A stretch of DNA of 64,000 bases from Crossiella equi (GTDB taxonomy: Bacteria; Actinomycetota; Actinomycetes; Mycobacteriales; Pseudonocardiaceae): NCBI RefSeq assembly GCF_017876755.1, contig NZ_JAGIOO010000001.1, forward strand, positions 62,001 to 126,000, in the 5' to 3' direction. This document shows, in pieces, positions 1 through 8,483 of the stretch (within the stretch, counting starts at the first letter, position 1; each line of letters begins with the position of its first letter). The translations under genes were made by a program, and so were the position numbers. The notes under the pieces were generated by a model. The model saw only the letters and a program-made list of their open reading frames with translations. It searched no databases and was not told where the DNA came from.

Positions 1-1
1 G

Positions 2-877
2 GGCATCACCGAACAGGCGGGCGCCCGCGTCGTCAACCGCGACCGCATGTGGCACTACACCGAGGGCATGGCCAACCACAGCCCGATCTGGCCCGAGCAC
101 GGCATCCGGGTGCTGGCCGCGCCGTCCTCGCTGTGGACCGACGCCACCGGCCGCCGCTTCCCGACCCCCGGCATGCCCAGCTACGACACGCTCGGCACGC
201 TGGAGCTGATCAAACGCTCCGGCTACGACTACTCGTGGTTCGTGCTGAACAAGCGGATCATCGACAAGGAGTTCGTGCTCTCGGGCTCGGAGCAGAACCC
301 GGAGCTGACCCGCAAGGACCTCGTCGGCTACCTGGCCATGCGCCTGCTCACCAGCACACCCCCGCCGGTGAAGGCGTTCGTGGACAAGGGCGCGGACTTC
401 GTGGTGGCCAACAACCTGGCCGACCTGGTCGTCGGCATGAACCGGCTGACCGGCACCAACCTGGTCAACCACGACTTCCTGCGCAGGCAGGTCACCCTGC
501 GGGACTCCCAGGTGGACAACCCGTTCACCAAGGACGCCCAGATCATGGGCATCCGCAACTCCCTGGCCTACTCCGGCGACAGCCTGGCCCGCACCGCGCC
601 CCTGCACAAGATCCTGGACCCGGCGGCGGGACCGCTGATCGCCATCCGAATGAACATCCTCACCCGCAAGACCCTGGGCGGCCTGCAGACCGACCTGTCC
701 GGCCGGGTCCTGGGCGCCAACGGCCAGCCCATCCGCGGCCTGTACGCCGCGGGCGAGGTGGCCGGGTTCGGCGGCGGCGGGGTGCACGGCTACCGGGCGC
801 TGGAGGGCACGTTCCTCGGCGGCTGCCTGTTCTCCGGCCGCGCGGCCGGGCGGGCGGCGGCCGCGGAGAGCGCGTAA
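2..877 (+). CDS. FAD-binding dehydrogenase (KSTD-like), 3' part
   Basis: The frame is open from base 2, so the gene begins outside the window; 291 residues are visible. The C-terminal stretch reads GEVAGFGGGGVHGYRALEG, the glycine-rich motif that closes the FAD site in the fumarate reductase/3-ketosteroid dehydrogenase family annotated as FAD-binding dehydrogenase (usual length about 550 residues). By family it would oxidise a substrate with FAD; the substrate cannot be read from this part because the N-terminal dinucleotide-binding motif is missing. It ends against a strong hairpin at 886-913 and converges with the PfpI gene. Confidence 0.85.
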   Translation, partial: GITEQAGARVVNRDRMWHYTEGMANHSPIWPEHGIRVLAAPSSLWTDATGRRFPTPGMPSYDTLGTLELIKRSGYDYSWFVLNKRIIDKEFVLSGSEQNPELTRKDLVGYLAMRLLTSTPPPVKAFVDKGADFVVANNLADLVVGMNRLTGTNLVNHDFLRRQVTLRDSQVDNPFTKDAQIMGIRNSLAYSGDSLARTAPLHKILDPAAGPLIAIRMNILTRKTLGGLQTDLSGRVLGANGQPIRGLYAAGEVAGFGGGGVHGYRALEGTFLGGCLFSGRAAGRAAAAESA

Positions 878-885
878 CCGGGACG

Positions 886-913
886 TGGGCCGGGGAGTGC
901 TGTCCCCGGCCCA
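886..913. terminator. bidirectional hairpin terminator between convergent genes
   Basis: An 11-bp perfect stem (TGGGCCGGGGA paired with TCCCCGGCCCA) encloses a 6-base loop. It starts 8 bases after the stop of the FAD dehydrogenase and ends 6 bases before the stop of the convergent PfpI gene, so it can serve both. There is no clear U tract, as is common in high-GC actinobacteria. Confidence 0.7.
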
Positions 914-919
914 GACCAC

Positions 920-1558
920 TCACCTCCGCAGCCGCTGGAACTCCGCCACCCGCGCCATGACGGCCGCGTCGGCCCTGCTCGGGTGCCCGGAGTCGAACGG
1001 CGGCTCCGGGTCGTACTCGATGAGCACCTGGGCCGCCCGCGCCGCGGTCTCGTCCACCAGCAGCTCGAGCAGCCGCAACGCCATGTCGATGCCCGAGGAC
1101 ACGCCCGCCGCGGTGATCACGCGCTCGGCCGGGTTGAGCACCACGCGTTCGGGCACCGGGACCGCGCCCAGCTCCGCCAGCAGGCCGGTGGCCGACCAGT
1201 GCGTGGTGGCGGGCAGGCCGTCCAGCAGCCCGGCCGCCGCCAGCAGCAGGGCACCGGTGCAGACCGAGGTGGTCCAGCGCGTGCCCGGGTGCACCGCGCG
1301 CAGCCAGTCCAGCAGCGGACCGCCGGACAGCAGGGCGCGGGTGCCGATGCCGCCGGGGACGACCACCACGTCCGGGGCGGGCACCTCGGCGTAGGTGGCG
1401 TCGGCGGTCAGGCCCAGGAAGCCGTTCTCGGTGCGGACCTCGCCGCGGTGTTCGCCGACGAAGACCAGGTCGGCCTCGGGGACGCGTTGCAGCACCTCGT
1501 AGGGGCCGATGGCGTCGAGTGCGGTGAGCTGGGGGAAGATCGGGATCGCGACCTGCAC
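920..1558 (-). CDS. DJ-1/PfpI family protein, isonitrile hydratase-like
   Basis: The 212-residue protein is a single DJ-1/PfpI domain. Asp15, the nucleophile Cys100 in SVCTGAL and the following Thr101 match the three residues needed in Pseudomonas isonitrile hydratase (InhA), which turns isonitriles into N-formamides. The family assignment is firm; the substrate is inferred from those residues only. Its start lies 3 bases after the stop of the GlxA-type regulator upstream, so the two form an operon in which a DJ-1 regulator precedes a DJ-1 enzyme. Confidence 0.85.
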   Translation of the reverse strand: MQVAIPIFPQLTALDAIGPYEVLQRVPEADLVFVGEHRGEVRTENGFLGLTADATYAEVPAPDVVVVPGGIGTRALLSGGPLLDWLRAVHPGTRWTTSVCTGALLLAAAGLLDGLPATTHWSATGLLAELGAVPVPERVVLNPAERVITAAGVSSGIDMALRLLELLVDETAARAAQVLIEYDPEPPFDSGHPSRADAAVMARVAEFQRLRR

Positions 1559-1561
1559 GGG

Positions 1562-2527
1562 CTACTCCTGGGTGGCGGTGGTGAAATGCCTGCGGTACTG
1601 GGCGGGCGGTACGCCGAGGCGGCGCAGGAACGCCCGGCGCATCGTCTCGGCGGTACCGAAACCGGTGGCCTCGGCGATGACCGGCACCGGTTCCTCGCCG
1701 GTTTCCAGGCGGGTGCGGGCCAGGTCCACGCGGACCTTCTCCACGTAGTCCCCGGGCGGGCAGCCCAGGGCGCGCTGGAACTCGCGGCTGAAATGGCGTT
1801 CGCTCAGGCCCACGTGCGCGGCCAGCACCGGGACCCGCAGGTCGGCGCCGGGGCGGCCGTGGATGAGGTCCTGGGCGGCGCGGATGGACGGCGTGCGGGC
1901 GGGCCGGTCCCAGACCGGCCCGGCGAACTGGCTCTGCCCGCCCGGCCTGCGCAGGAACACCACCAGCTCGCGGGCCACCTCCTGGGCCAGGTCCACGCCG
2001 TGGTCGGCCTCGATGAGGGCCAGCGCCAGGTCGATGCCCGCGCTGATGCCCGCCGAGGTCCAGACCCGGCCGTGCCGCACGTAGATCGGGTCCGGCCGCA
2101 CCCGCACGGCCGGGTACCGGGCCGCCAGGTCCTCGGCCTGCCGCCAGTGCGTGGCCACCGGCACGCCGTCCAGCACCCCGGTCGCGGCCAGCAGGAACGC
2201 CCCGCTGCACACCGAGGTGACCCGCTCGGCCCGGTGGACCGCCCGGCGCAGCCAGCGCAGGAGCGCGCCGTGCGGATCGGCGGTGCGCGCGCCCCGGCCG
2301 CCGGGCACCAGCAGCGTGCCGACCGCGCCGGAGGCGGGCAGCGGGCCGTCCGGCAGCAGCGCCATGCCGCTCTCCGCGCGCACCGGGCCGTCCTCGGCCG
2401 CGACCAGGCGCAGCGTGTACCCCCGCTCCGGGCCCACGAGTGTGCTCGCGTGGGCCAGCGCCTCGTACGGGCCGGTCACGTCGAGGGGCTGAACGCCGTC
2501 GAAGACCGGGATCAGGACCTGGTGCAC
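1562..2527 (-). CDS. GlxA family transcriptional regulator (DJ-1 + AraC HTH)
   Basis: Residues 1-190 form a DJ-1/PfpI domain with Cys107 in RVTSVCSGAF; residues about 215-315 form an AraC-type double helix-turn-helix (ISERHFSREFQ-like and FGTAETMRRAF segments). This two-part layout defines GlxA/FtrA-type regulators, in which the amidotransferase-like domain is thought to sense a ligand. It is the first gene of the pair with the PfpI enzyme at 920-1558 and diverges from the carboxymuconolactone decarboxylase-like gene, so it probably controls one or both. Confidence 0.9.
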   Translation of the reverse strand: MHQVLIPVFDGVQPLDVTGPYEALAHASTLVGPERGYTLRLVAAEDGPVRAESGMALLPDGPLPASGAVGTLLVPGGRGARTADPHGALLRWLRRAVHRAERVTSVCSGAFLLAATGVLDGVPVATHWRQAEDLAARYPAVRVRPDPIYVRHGRVWTSAGISAGIDLALALIEADHGVDLAQEVARELVVFLRRPGGQSQFAGPVWDRPARTPSIRAAQDLIHGRPGADLRVPVLAAHVGLSERHFSREFQRALGCPPGDYVEKVRVDLARTRLETGEEPVPVIAEATGFGTAETMRRAFLRRLGVPPAQYRRHFTTATQE

Positions 2528-2603
2528 CCCTCCACCCTCACACCGGGCGGGGATGGCGGCAATGACGGGTGTCCCACCATTTCGGCCATGGTTGGATCAC
2601 CAC

Positions 2604-3140
2604 ATGGGTGACTACGACCAGGGCCTGGCCCTGCTGCGGCAGCTGGGCGGCTCGGCACGGCCCGCGGTGCTGGACCTGTTCGCGCGGGCGGGGGTCGAGG
2701 ACTTCGGCACCGAGGCGGTCGCCTACGTCTACGGCGGTGTGTACCAGCGGTCCGGCCTGGGCCTGGCGCACCGCCAGCTGATCACGGTGGCCGCCCTGGC
2801 CGCGCTGGGCTACGCGCAGGCGCAGCTGGACTTCCACGTGGCCGCCGCCCGCAACCTCGGCTGTCCGCCCAACGAGCTGCGCGAGGCCCTCCGCCTGGTG
2901 GCCCGGGGCGAGGACACGGCACTGGGCGCGGACGGCCCCGGTCTGGACGAGGTCGGACGGCACCTGGTGCTGCTGGCCGTGCACGTGGCCGCCGGGGGCG
3001 TGGCACCCGAGCTGCGGCGGCACTTCACCGCGCTGGCGGCCGCGGGCCAGGAGCGGGCCGCCCTGGAGGCCATCCTGCACCTGTCGGCTTACGTGGGCTT
3101 CCCGGCGGCCCTCAACGCCCTGACCCTGGTCACCGCCTGA
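2604..3140 (+). CDS. carboxymuconolactone decarboxylase family protein
   Basis: The 178-residue protein (start MGDYDQG) has two all-helical repeats of the carboxymuconolactone decarboxylase/AhpD fold, for example AHRQLITVAALAALG. No CxxC peroxidatic pair is seen, so it looks like the decarboxylase branch, but no substrate can be assigned. The same frame is open upstream to an ATG at 2553; I chose 2604 because the family begins near this point and the upstream residues look non-conserved. It diverges from the GlxA regulator gene. Confidence 0.8.
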   Translation: MGDYDQGLALLRQLGGSARPAVLDLFARAGVEDFGTEAVAYVYGGVYQRSGLGLAHRQLITVAALAALGYAQAQLDFHVAAARNLGCPPNELREALRLVARGEDTALGADGPGLDEVGRHLVLLAVHVAAGGVAPELRRHFTALAAAGQERAALEAILHLSAYVGFPAALNALTLVTA

Positions 3141-3151
3141 GCCTGGCTCAG
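3137..3151. terminator. short hairpin over two convergent stop codons
   Basis: CTGAGCC, one base, GGCTCAG form a perfect 7-bp stem. It contains both the stop of the decarboxylase-like gene (3138-3140) and the stop of the convergent enoyl-CoA hydratase (3148-3150). It is a weak terminator candidate. Confidence 0.35.
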
Positions 3152-3915
3152 CGCCGGTGGAACTCGCCGGGGGAGCGCTCGAAGAACGCGCGCAGCGCCT
3201 CCCGGTGATCCCGCGACTGGTACAGCGCGGTGAACTCCTTGACCTGCACGGCATCGGCCTCGGTGCGGGAGAGCAGCGCGGCCTGGTTCGCGCAGCGCTT
3301 GGCGGCCTCCACCGACAGCGGCGCGCGGCTGGCGATCCGGGCGGCGGTGGCCAGCGCCTCGGCCAGCAGCGCCTCGGGCGGGTGCACGCGGGTGACCAGG
3401 CCCCAGCGCAGGGCGTCCTCGACCGCGCACCGCTCGCCGGTGAGCAGGACGTCCTTGGCCGGGCCCAGGCCGACCGTGCGCACCAGCCGCCAGTAGTTGG
3501 CCAGCAGCCCGACGTTGACCCCGGCCGCCACGAAGTAGGACTCGGTGCTGGCCAGCCGGATGTCGCAGGCCAGGGCCAGCTCGAAGCCCCCGCCGACGGC
3601 CGGGCCATTGACCGCGGCGAGCACCGGTGCGCGGAAGTCCTCGATGGCGTCCACCACGCCGCCGAAGTCGGCGAGGAACTCCGGCACCTGCCCGGCGGTC
3701 ATGGCCAGGTCCGCGGTGAGGTCGGCACCCGCGGTGAACAGCCGCCCGGCCCCGGTGAGCACCACGGCCCGCACCTCGAGGTCGGCGTCGAGCTCGGCCA
3801 GCACCGCCCGCAGCTCGGCACGGCACTCCGGGGACAGCGTGTTCACCGGCGGGTTGTCGAGGGTGATCAGCGCGACGCGGGGGAGCGGGCGGCTGAGGTG
3901 CACTGTGGACGTCAC
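3148..3915 (-). CDS. enoyl-CoA hydratase/isomerase family protein
   Basis: The 255-residue length is standard for crotonases. The oxyanion-hole segments are visible as AGADLTADL near residue 63 and GPAVGGGFELALACDIRLA near residues 104-122. The usual catalytic Glu near GVNVGLL is not in its normal place, so the reaction could be hydratase, isomerase or another crotonase activity. It acts on CoA thioesters in fatty or aromatic acid breakdown. No partner beta-oxidation gene is next to it. Confidence 0.85.
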   Translation of the reverse strand: MTSTVHLSRPLPRVALITLDNPPVNTLSPECRAELRAVLAELDADLEVRAVVLTGAGRLFTAGADLTADLAMTAGQVPEFLADFGGVVDAIEDFRAPVLAAVNGPAVGGGFELALACDIRLASTESYFVAAGVNVGLLANYWRLVRTVGLGPAKDVLLTGERCAVEDALRWGLVTRVHPPEALLAEALATAARIASRAPLSVEAAKRCANQAALLSRTEADAVQVKEFTALYQSRDHREALRAFFERSPGEFHRR

Positions 3916-3955
3916 GCCTCCATCGTGCCGTGCCCGGCCGGGGCCCTGGGACCGC

Positions 3956-5095
3956 CTACCCCGAGTGCGTGACGCGCAGGCCGTGGATGCGCACCTCGCC
4001 GTGGTTGCCCGCGTCGCAGGGCGAGGAGTTGCCGCAGTTGGCCTGCGTGTAGGCCCCGGCCTTGAAGTAGGCGCCGCTGAAGCGCTTGGCCAGCGTCGCC
4101 CGCAGCACCCCGTTGTAGTAGGCCCGGACCTTGCCGCCGCCGACCTCGAACTTTGCCTCGAACCGCGTGCCCAGCACGTAGTCGTCGGTGAGCAGCGTGT
4201 GCTTGCTGTCCCCGTCGGTGAGGTAGAGCTTCCTGTCCTCCAGGCGGAACACCGAGACGTCGTCGGAGGCGTCGTGGATCTGGCCCACCACCACGTTCGG
4301 GGTCTGCTTCGGCAGCGCGGTGATGGCCTGGTCGATCACCATGGTGTGTGTGCCCGAGGTGGACAACCAGCTTGCCTTGTCCTTGCCCTTCATCTCCCGC
4401 AGCTCCGAGCGCGGGTACTTCGAGCCAGTGGTGGTGACCCCGTTGACCGGGGCCCGGAACCGCACCGCCGCGCAGTCGGCCGTCGCCTGGAACCACGGGT
4501 CGACGGCGAAGGTGGCCAGCTCGGGCTGTTCGACGTTCTTCGGCTTCTCCGCCGCCCCGATGGGCAGGCCGACATACCAGTTGGCCAGGTCCAGCACCTC
4601 CGCCGGGTAACGGCACGTGCCGCCGCCGTCCGCGCCGTGCACGGTGGTCTCGGTGATGCTGGTCCAGTCGTTGACCGTGTTGCCGTGCCCGACCACGCGC
4701 AGGTACCGCGCCGCCAGGTCCGGGAAGTCGTGGTTCTGGGCGGCCGTGGTGCTGCCGCTGGAGGTGGCGCGGGACAGGACCGTGGTCCAGGAGGAGGCGT
4801 CCGGGGACAGCTGCACGTCGAAGGTGTCGCGCCGGGTGTCGCCCTTGTGCCAGGCGATGGACACCGACCCGATGGTGTTGGCCGCGCCGAGGTCGTACTC
4901 GATCCACACCCCGTCGCCCTGACCGGACCAGCGGGTGGCCGGGTCGCGGTCGAGGGTGTTGGCCGCGACGTCGTCGGCGCTGGCCCGGACCCCGGCCACC
5001 GGCAACGGGGCGCCATCCGCCGCCACCGCCGGGGGCACCTGCACCACCGACACCGCGGCCGCCAGGACCGCCACCGCAAGCACACCTCGTCTCAT
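3956..5095 (-). CDS. secreted polysaccharide lyase family 7 (alginate lyase) with discoidin domain
   Basis: After a Sec signal peptide (MRRGVLAVAVLAAAV... PAVAA), residues about 30-150 form an F5/8 type C (discoidin, CBM32-like) carbohydrate-binding domain with TRWSG and RYLRVVG motifs. The C-terminal 220 residues carry all three PL7 signatures: RSELREM, VGQIHD and YFKAGAYTQ, which hold the catalytic Arg, His, Gln and Tyr. PL7 enzymes cleave alginate or related uronate polymers by beta-elimination. The frame is open to 5149, but the start at 5095 gives a clean signal peptide. It is 379 residues and stands alone. Confidence 0.9.
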   Translation of the reverse strand: MRRGVLAVAVLAAAVSVVQVPPAVAADGAPLPVAGVRASADDVAANTLDRDPATRWSGQGDGVWIEYDLGAANTIGSVSIAWHKGDTRRDTFDVQLSPDASSWTTVLSRATSSGSTTAAQNHDFPDLAARYLRVVGHGNTVNDWTSITETTVHGADGGGTCRYPAEVLDLANWYVGLPIGAAEKPKNVEQPELATFAVDPWFQATADCAAVRFRAPVNGVTTTGSKYPRSELREMKGKDKASWLSTSGTHTMVIDQAITALPKQTPNVVVGQIHDASDDVSVFRLEDRKLYLTDGDSKHTLLTDDYVLGTRFEAKFEVGGGKVRAYYNGVLRATLAKRFSGAYFKAGAYTQANCGNSSPCDAGNHGEVRIHGLRVTHSG

Positions 5096-5105
5096 GGGAC
5101 CCAGC

Positions 5106-5149
5106 ATGGCTGATGTACGCCGGGAGTGGTCCCGGCGTACATCAGCCAT
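5106..5149. terminator. 20-bp perfect hairpin
   Basis: Two 20-base arms (ATGGCTGATGTACGCCGGGA and its exact complement) flank the 4-base loop GTGG. The hairpin begins 15 bases beyond the stop of the 5165-6556 gene and lies just before the alginate lyase start, so it most likely ends transcription of the former and insulates the latter. The arm length and perfection are well beyond other hairpins in the window. Confidence 0.7.
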
Positions 5150-5164
5150 CCTTGGGCGCTGGCG

Positions 5165-6556
5165 TCAAAGGTTTTCCGGGTATTGGAGCGGGCTCCCAGT
5201 GCCGAGCGGACGCAGGCCGAGTACTGCGCCATTCGTGTCCATGGCGATCACGCCTCCCCATTCGCTCTCCGCTGATCGGCGCCGTTGCTGCCACACGGCA
5301 TGAACCTCTGGTACGGCCGAGTGATACCCTTGGATGTCCTTCTCGGCGAGAAGGCGGTGGAGGCCTAGCAACATGCCAGAAAAGGCTTCCATTCGTTGGG
5401 AGCCGAAACGGAAGACATGATCGGTGCCCACGAAGGACAAGCCCGCCAAGCTGATACCGGTGTCGAAGATGACATCAGTTCCGGGGAGGGTGTATGCGGA
5501 GCCCACTCGATCCTGTTGTCGGGGAGTCAACAAGCTGCGAGCTGCCCTGCGGTCGCCGATGAACGCCAACAGGCTGGCGGCTGATGTCCTCGCGAGGACT
5601 CGGGAGAACCACTCGGAGCTCTGTGGCGGGATGTAGAACCCAGGTCGGGTGTCGTCTCGGCCATCTACAGTTTTGGTCGGGATTCCAGCCAGTTCGTTGA
5701 ACTGCTGAACGGGTCCATTCAGTGACGGTGCGCGTTCGCCGGGGATGGCGAGGACCCCGTCGCCTTCCGGGTCGAGGATGCGCATCTCGATGCCCCCGGT
5801 GCCAGCCAGGGCGGTGGACATGAGCAGGCTCGGTGGTGGGGCGGCCCCGGTCTTGGTGTCCCCGATCACTACGGCGTTCACCTGGGCGGATGCTTTCGCG
5901 AGCTGCATGTGCTGAGCATCTGGCTTGCCGTGCGATCCCTTGCACTCCACCGTGACCACGCGGGCGGGTTCGTCGCCTCTGAGGCCGACGAGGAAGTAGT
6001 CAGGCCGCAAGAGGGTGTTCTCGCGTGACTTGACCTCCGCTCCCTTCAGAGCCCAGCCTGCTTCGAGGGCCACATCGGCGTCGACCAGCTCGAACTGGTG
6101 ATCAGGATGCCGCTCGCGCGCGATCCGTAGCGCCGCGCACAGGGCGAAAGCGATGCCGAGGTCCTCCGCCTGCACCGATTTGCGGTGATACCGCGGGTCT
6201 CGTCCGTCTGGTGAGAGTTCCATCCGGTTTTGGTGGTTCCGCTGAAGAGTGGTGATGTACTTCAGGCAACTCCAGTGCTGGGCGAGTGCGCGTGAGGAAC
6301 CCTGCCCGGACAATACGGTAGCGCGACCTAGGGTGTGGAGCAGTTCCCAGGGAGTGATCCGCATCCCGCCCTTGTGTTCATGGTCGGAGACGGGGGTCAG
6401 TTCCGGTTTGCGATCGAGGACAGTCTGCTGCTTCGTGCGTCGTTCTTCATCGTGCTTGGCTGCCTTCTGGTTGACCTTGCTCACCAGAGAGGTAGTCGAG
6501 TGGAACGTCACGAATGATTCTTCGAAGAGCCGCTTCAGCGCTTCGTCGATGTCCAT
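5165..6556 (-). CDS. uncharacterised protein with PD-(D/E)XK nuclease-like signature
   Basis: This 463-residue protein has no family I can name. Its middle holds E132 in a helix, D186 in RPDYFLVGL, and E204-x-K206 in VVTVECKGSHG: the spacing and strand-like context of a PD-(D/E)XK nuclease core. A predicted helical N-terminus (residues 1-110) and a 250-residue C-terminus surround it. Codons use A and T in third position far more than neighbouring genes, suggesting recent transfer. It is alone, with a strong hairpin at its end. A DNA-cleaving defence role is an inference; a catalytically dead or RNA-directed version is possible. Confidence 0.6.
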   Translation of the reverse strand: MDIDEALKRLFEESFVTFHSTTSLVSKVNQKAAKHDEERRTKQQTVLDRKPELTPVSDHEHKGGMRITPWELLHTLGRATVLSGQGSSRALAQHWSCLKYITTLQRNHQNRMELSPDGRDPRYHRKSVQAEDLGIAFALCAALRIARERHPDHQFELVDADVALEAGWALKGAEVKSRENTLLRPDYFLVGLRGDEPARVVTVECKGSHGKPDAQHMQLAKASAQVNAVVIGDTKTGAAPPPSLLMSTALAGTGGIEMRILDPEGDGVLAIPGERAPSLNGPVQQFNELAGIPTKTVDGRDDTRPGFYIPPQSSEWFSRVLARTSAASLLAFIGDRRAARSLLTPRQQDRVGSAYTLPGTDVIFDTGISLAGLSFVGTDHVFRFGSQRMEAFSGMLLGLHRLLAEKDIQGYHSAVPEVHAVWQQRRRSAESEWGGVIAMDTNGAVLGLRPLGTGSPLQYPENL

Positions 6557-6749
6557 CAGCGTCCTCCCCTGTCGTCGCTGATTCGACGCAATCTCGTCTT
6601 ACCGTGGGCGATCGCGGCCTGTCAGTCCGTCAAGAGGGTGCTGTGCTCCTCGGATGGTCACAGCGAGTAACAGCGGGCATCACCCGAAAATGAGGATCTG
6701 CTCATCTTCGACTCATCATAGTTCCAGCGCGGCGGGGAAGTCTGGTGCC

Positions 6750-7268
6750 ATGACGAACTACAGCCGCAACCGGAACCGGAAGACCCTGCTCCTCGGCGCG
6801 GCCGTCGCGGCGGCCGGGCTCGTGCTCGCCGCGTGCGGGGGCGGTGCGGGGCAGAACCAGGCTGGGCAGCCGCCGCTGGTCTCCGGGACCGGACCCACCC
6901 TCGCCACCAGTTCGCAGGCCGCGCCGTCCAACAACGGGTCGCCCGCGCCGCGCGGGGAGGCCGATGTGGACGCCGACGACCAGCAGGGCGACGGGACGCG
7001 GGTGGTGCTCAAGGAGGTCGAGCTGCCCACACCCGGGAACGTCACCGTCTACGACCAGGCGGGCAAGGAGCTCGGGAAGATGCCCGTGCAGGCCGGGGTG
7101 CAGCGCGATGTGACCCTCACGCTGGCCGCCCCGCTCGGGCCTGGGGCGCACAACCTGCGTGCCGCCCTGGACGTGCGTGATGACGACGACCAGGACGATG
7201 ACGACCACGACGACCGCAGCCCCGGGTTCGAGGACGACGACTTCCGCTACACCGTCGCGGCCCGTTAG
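6750..7268 (+). CDS. lipoprotein with acidic C-terminus
   Basis: A 172-residue secreted lipoprotein. Basic residues (NRNRK), a hydrophobic stretch and the lipobox LAAC place the lipidated Cys at position 29. A low-complexity Ser/Pro/Gly linker follows, then a beta-rich region resembling a small Ig-like module, and then a tail with runs of Asp (DDDDQDDDDHDD). The acidic tail could bind cations, which is a guess. A GGGGAAG Shine-Dalgarno lies about 8 bases before this ATG; an in-frame start at 6654 lacks one and would bury the signal sequence. Confidence 0.75.
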   Translation: MTNYSRNRNRKTLLLGAAVAAAGLVLAACGGGAGQNQAGQPPLVSGTGPTLATSSQAAPSNNGSPAPRGEADVDADDQQGDGTRVVLKEVELPTPGNVTVYDQAGKELGKMPVQAGVQRDVTLTLAAPLGPGAHNLRAALDVRDDDDQDDDDHDDRSPGFEDDDFRYTVAAR

Positions 7269-7294
7269 GCCCGGGGCGCCAGCGGGGCGGCCCG

Positions 7295-7319
7295 GTCGGC
7301 GTCCACTGTGGACGCCGAC
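7295..7319. terminator. hairpin terminator between convergent genes
   Basis: Two 12-base perfect arms (GTCGGCGTCCAC and GTGGACGCCGAC) are separated by a single T, between the stop of the lipoprotein gene and the stop of the IspH-like gene. Confidence 0.65.
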
Positions 7320-7353
7320 GCGCTGCCCCTCGGCGGGGTGGACGGGCTTTCGC

Positions 7354-8280
7354 CTACCGCGGGATGAGCCGGGGCGGGGGAGTGCTCACGCGTTCCTCCA
7401 CCACCGCCAGCGGACCGAGCCCGCTCAGCACCCCGGTGAGCTCCGCGCGCAGCGAGGGCGCGGCCGAGGACGCCTCGACCAGGCCGACCGTGTGTGCCAC
7501 CGCGATGTCCGAGCGCCGCACGTCCGCCAGCACCTCGGCCACCCGCACCCGTGCGCCGTGCCCGGTGGCCGAGCTGGCCAGCGCCTCGACCTCGGGCGTA
7601 CCGGCCGGGCCCAGCACCAGCACCACGTCCGAGGCCCCGGCCACCGCCCGGATGCCCCGCGCGCGGCAGGTGGTGTCCAGACCCGGCGCGGGCGGCGGGG
7701 TCGGCGCGTCCGGGCCGTCCAGGACGCGAAGATTCCTCGCGGCCGCCTCGATGTGCGTGGCCACCGTCGCGGTGTGCGAGGCGAAGGCCACCGCCGCGCC
7801 GTCCGGCACCTCGGCCAGCTCGTCCACGAAGACGAGATCATGGCTGTCCAGCAACGACATCACGTGGCTGGGCCGACCGAGCACGTGCACCGGGGTACGG
7901 TTGCCGGTCAGCGAGGCGCACAGCGGGTCGGCGGCGGCCACCAGCAGCCGCCGGGCGCGGAACGCGCTTACCCACAGGTCCACGGTGCGCTCGGCGACCA
8001 GCAGCCCGGCCGGGTCGTGGTTGTGCGCGGCCACGCCGAAGCCGGTGGCGACACCGCGACGGTCCACACTGGACACCGCGAACAGCGTGGCCTCGCCGCC
8101 CGCGCGGAAACCGGTGGTGTGCCGGGCCGGGTGGCCCTGTCTGCGCAGGCCCGCGGCGACCAGCGCGGAGGCCGTGCCCCGCAACGGTCCGTGGTCGGGG
8201 TGGACGTAACCGCCAACAGCCAGCTCACCGGGAAGCGCTCCGGTCACCGCCAGGCGCAACCGGTCGAGCGACCGGGTCAT
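7354..8280 (-). CDS. degenerate IspH-like (LytB) protein
   Basis: From residue 112 on, this 308-residue protein follows the order of 4-hydroxy-3-methylbut-2-enyl diphosphate reductase: ADPLCASL for the first Cys segment, DELAEVPDG for the conserved SEVPDG strand, AFASHT for the SAHG segment, TTCRARGIRAV for the third Cys segment and a terminal TVGLVEASSAAP for TAGASAP. The second iron-sulphur Cys (ATCP) is replaced by DGPDAP, and the middle domain of about 100 residues is cut to about 15. It is therefore unlikely to carry the 4Fe-4S cluster of IspH. The first 105 residues are not recognised. Role unknown. Confidence 0.55.
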   Translation of the reverse strand: MTRSLDRLRLAVTGALPGELAVGGYVHPDHGPLRGTASALVAAGLRRQGHPARHTTGFRAGGEATLFAVSSVDRRGVATGFGVAAHNHDPAGLLVAERTVDLWVSAFRARRLLVAAADPLCASLTGNRTPVHVLGRPSHVMSLLDSHDLVFVDELAEVPDGAAVAFASHTATVATHIEAAARNLRVLDGPDAPTPPPAPGLDTTCRARGIRAVAGASDVVLVLGPAGTPEVEALASSATGHGARVRVAEVLADVRRSDIAVAHTVGLVEASSAAPSLRAELTGVLSGLGPLAVVEERVSTPPPRLIPR

Positions 8281-8483
8281 CGTGACGCTCCCATTTGCCT
8301 TTTATCGGCTTTTGCCAGAACTGGTTGACGACTGAAGCAGCGATCCGACGCCAATGAGCGAACCACCGCACCCGATCGGTGACTGTTCACCTCCAGTCCA
8401 CCTTTCTGCCATCTCCGCCACGCCTGGCCAGATGAGAAAAGGGTTACGCTTGGATCACAGACAGTAACCAGAGGATGGGACCA

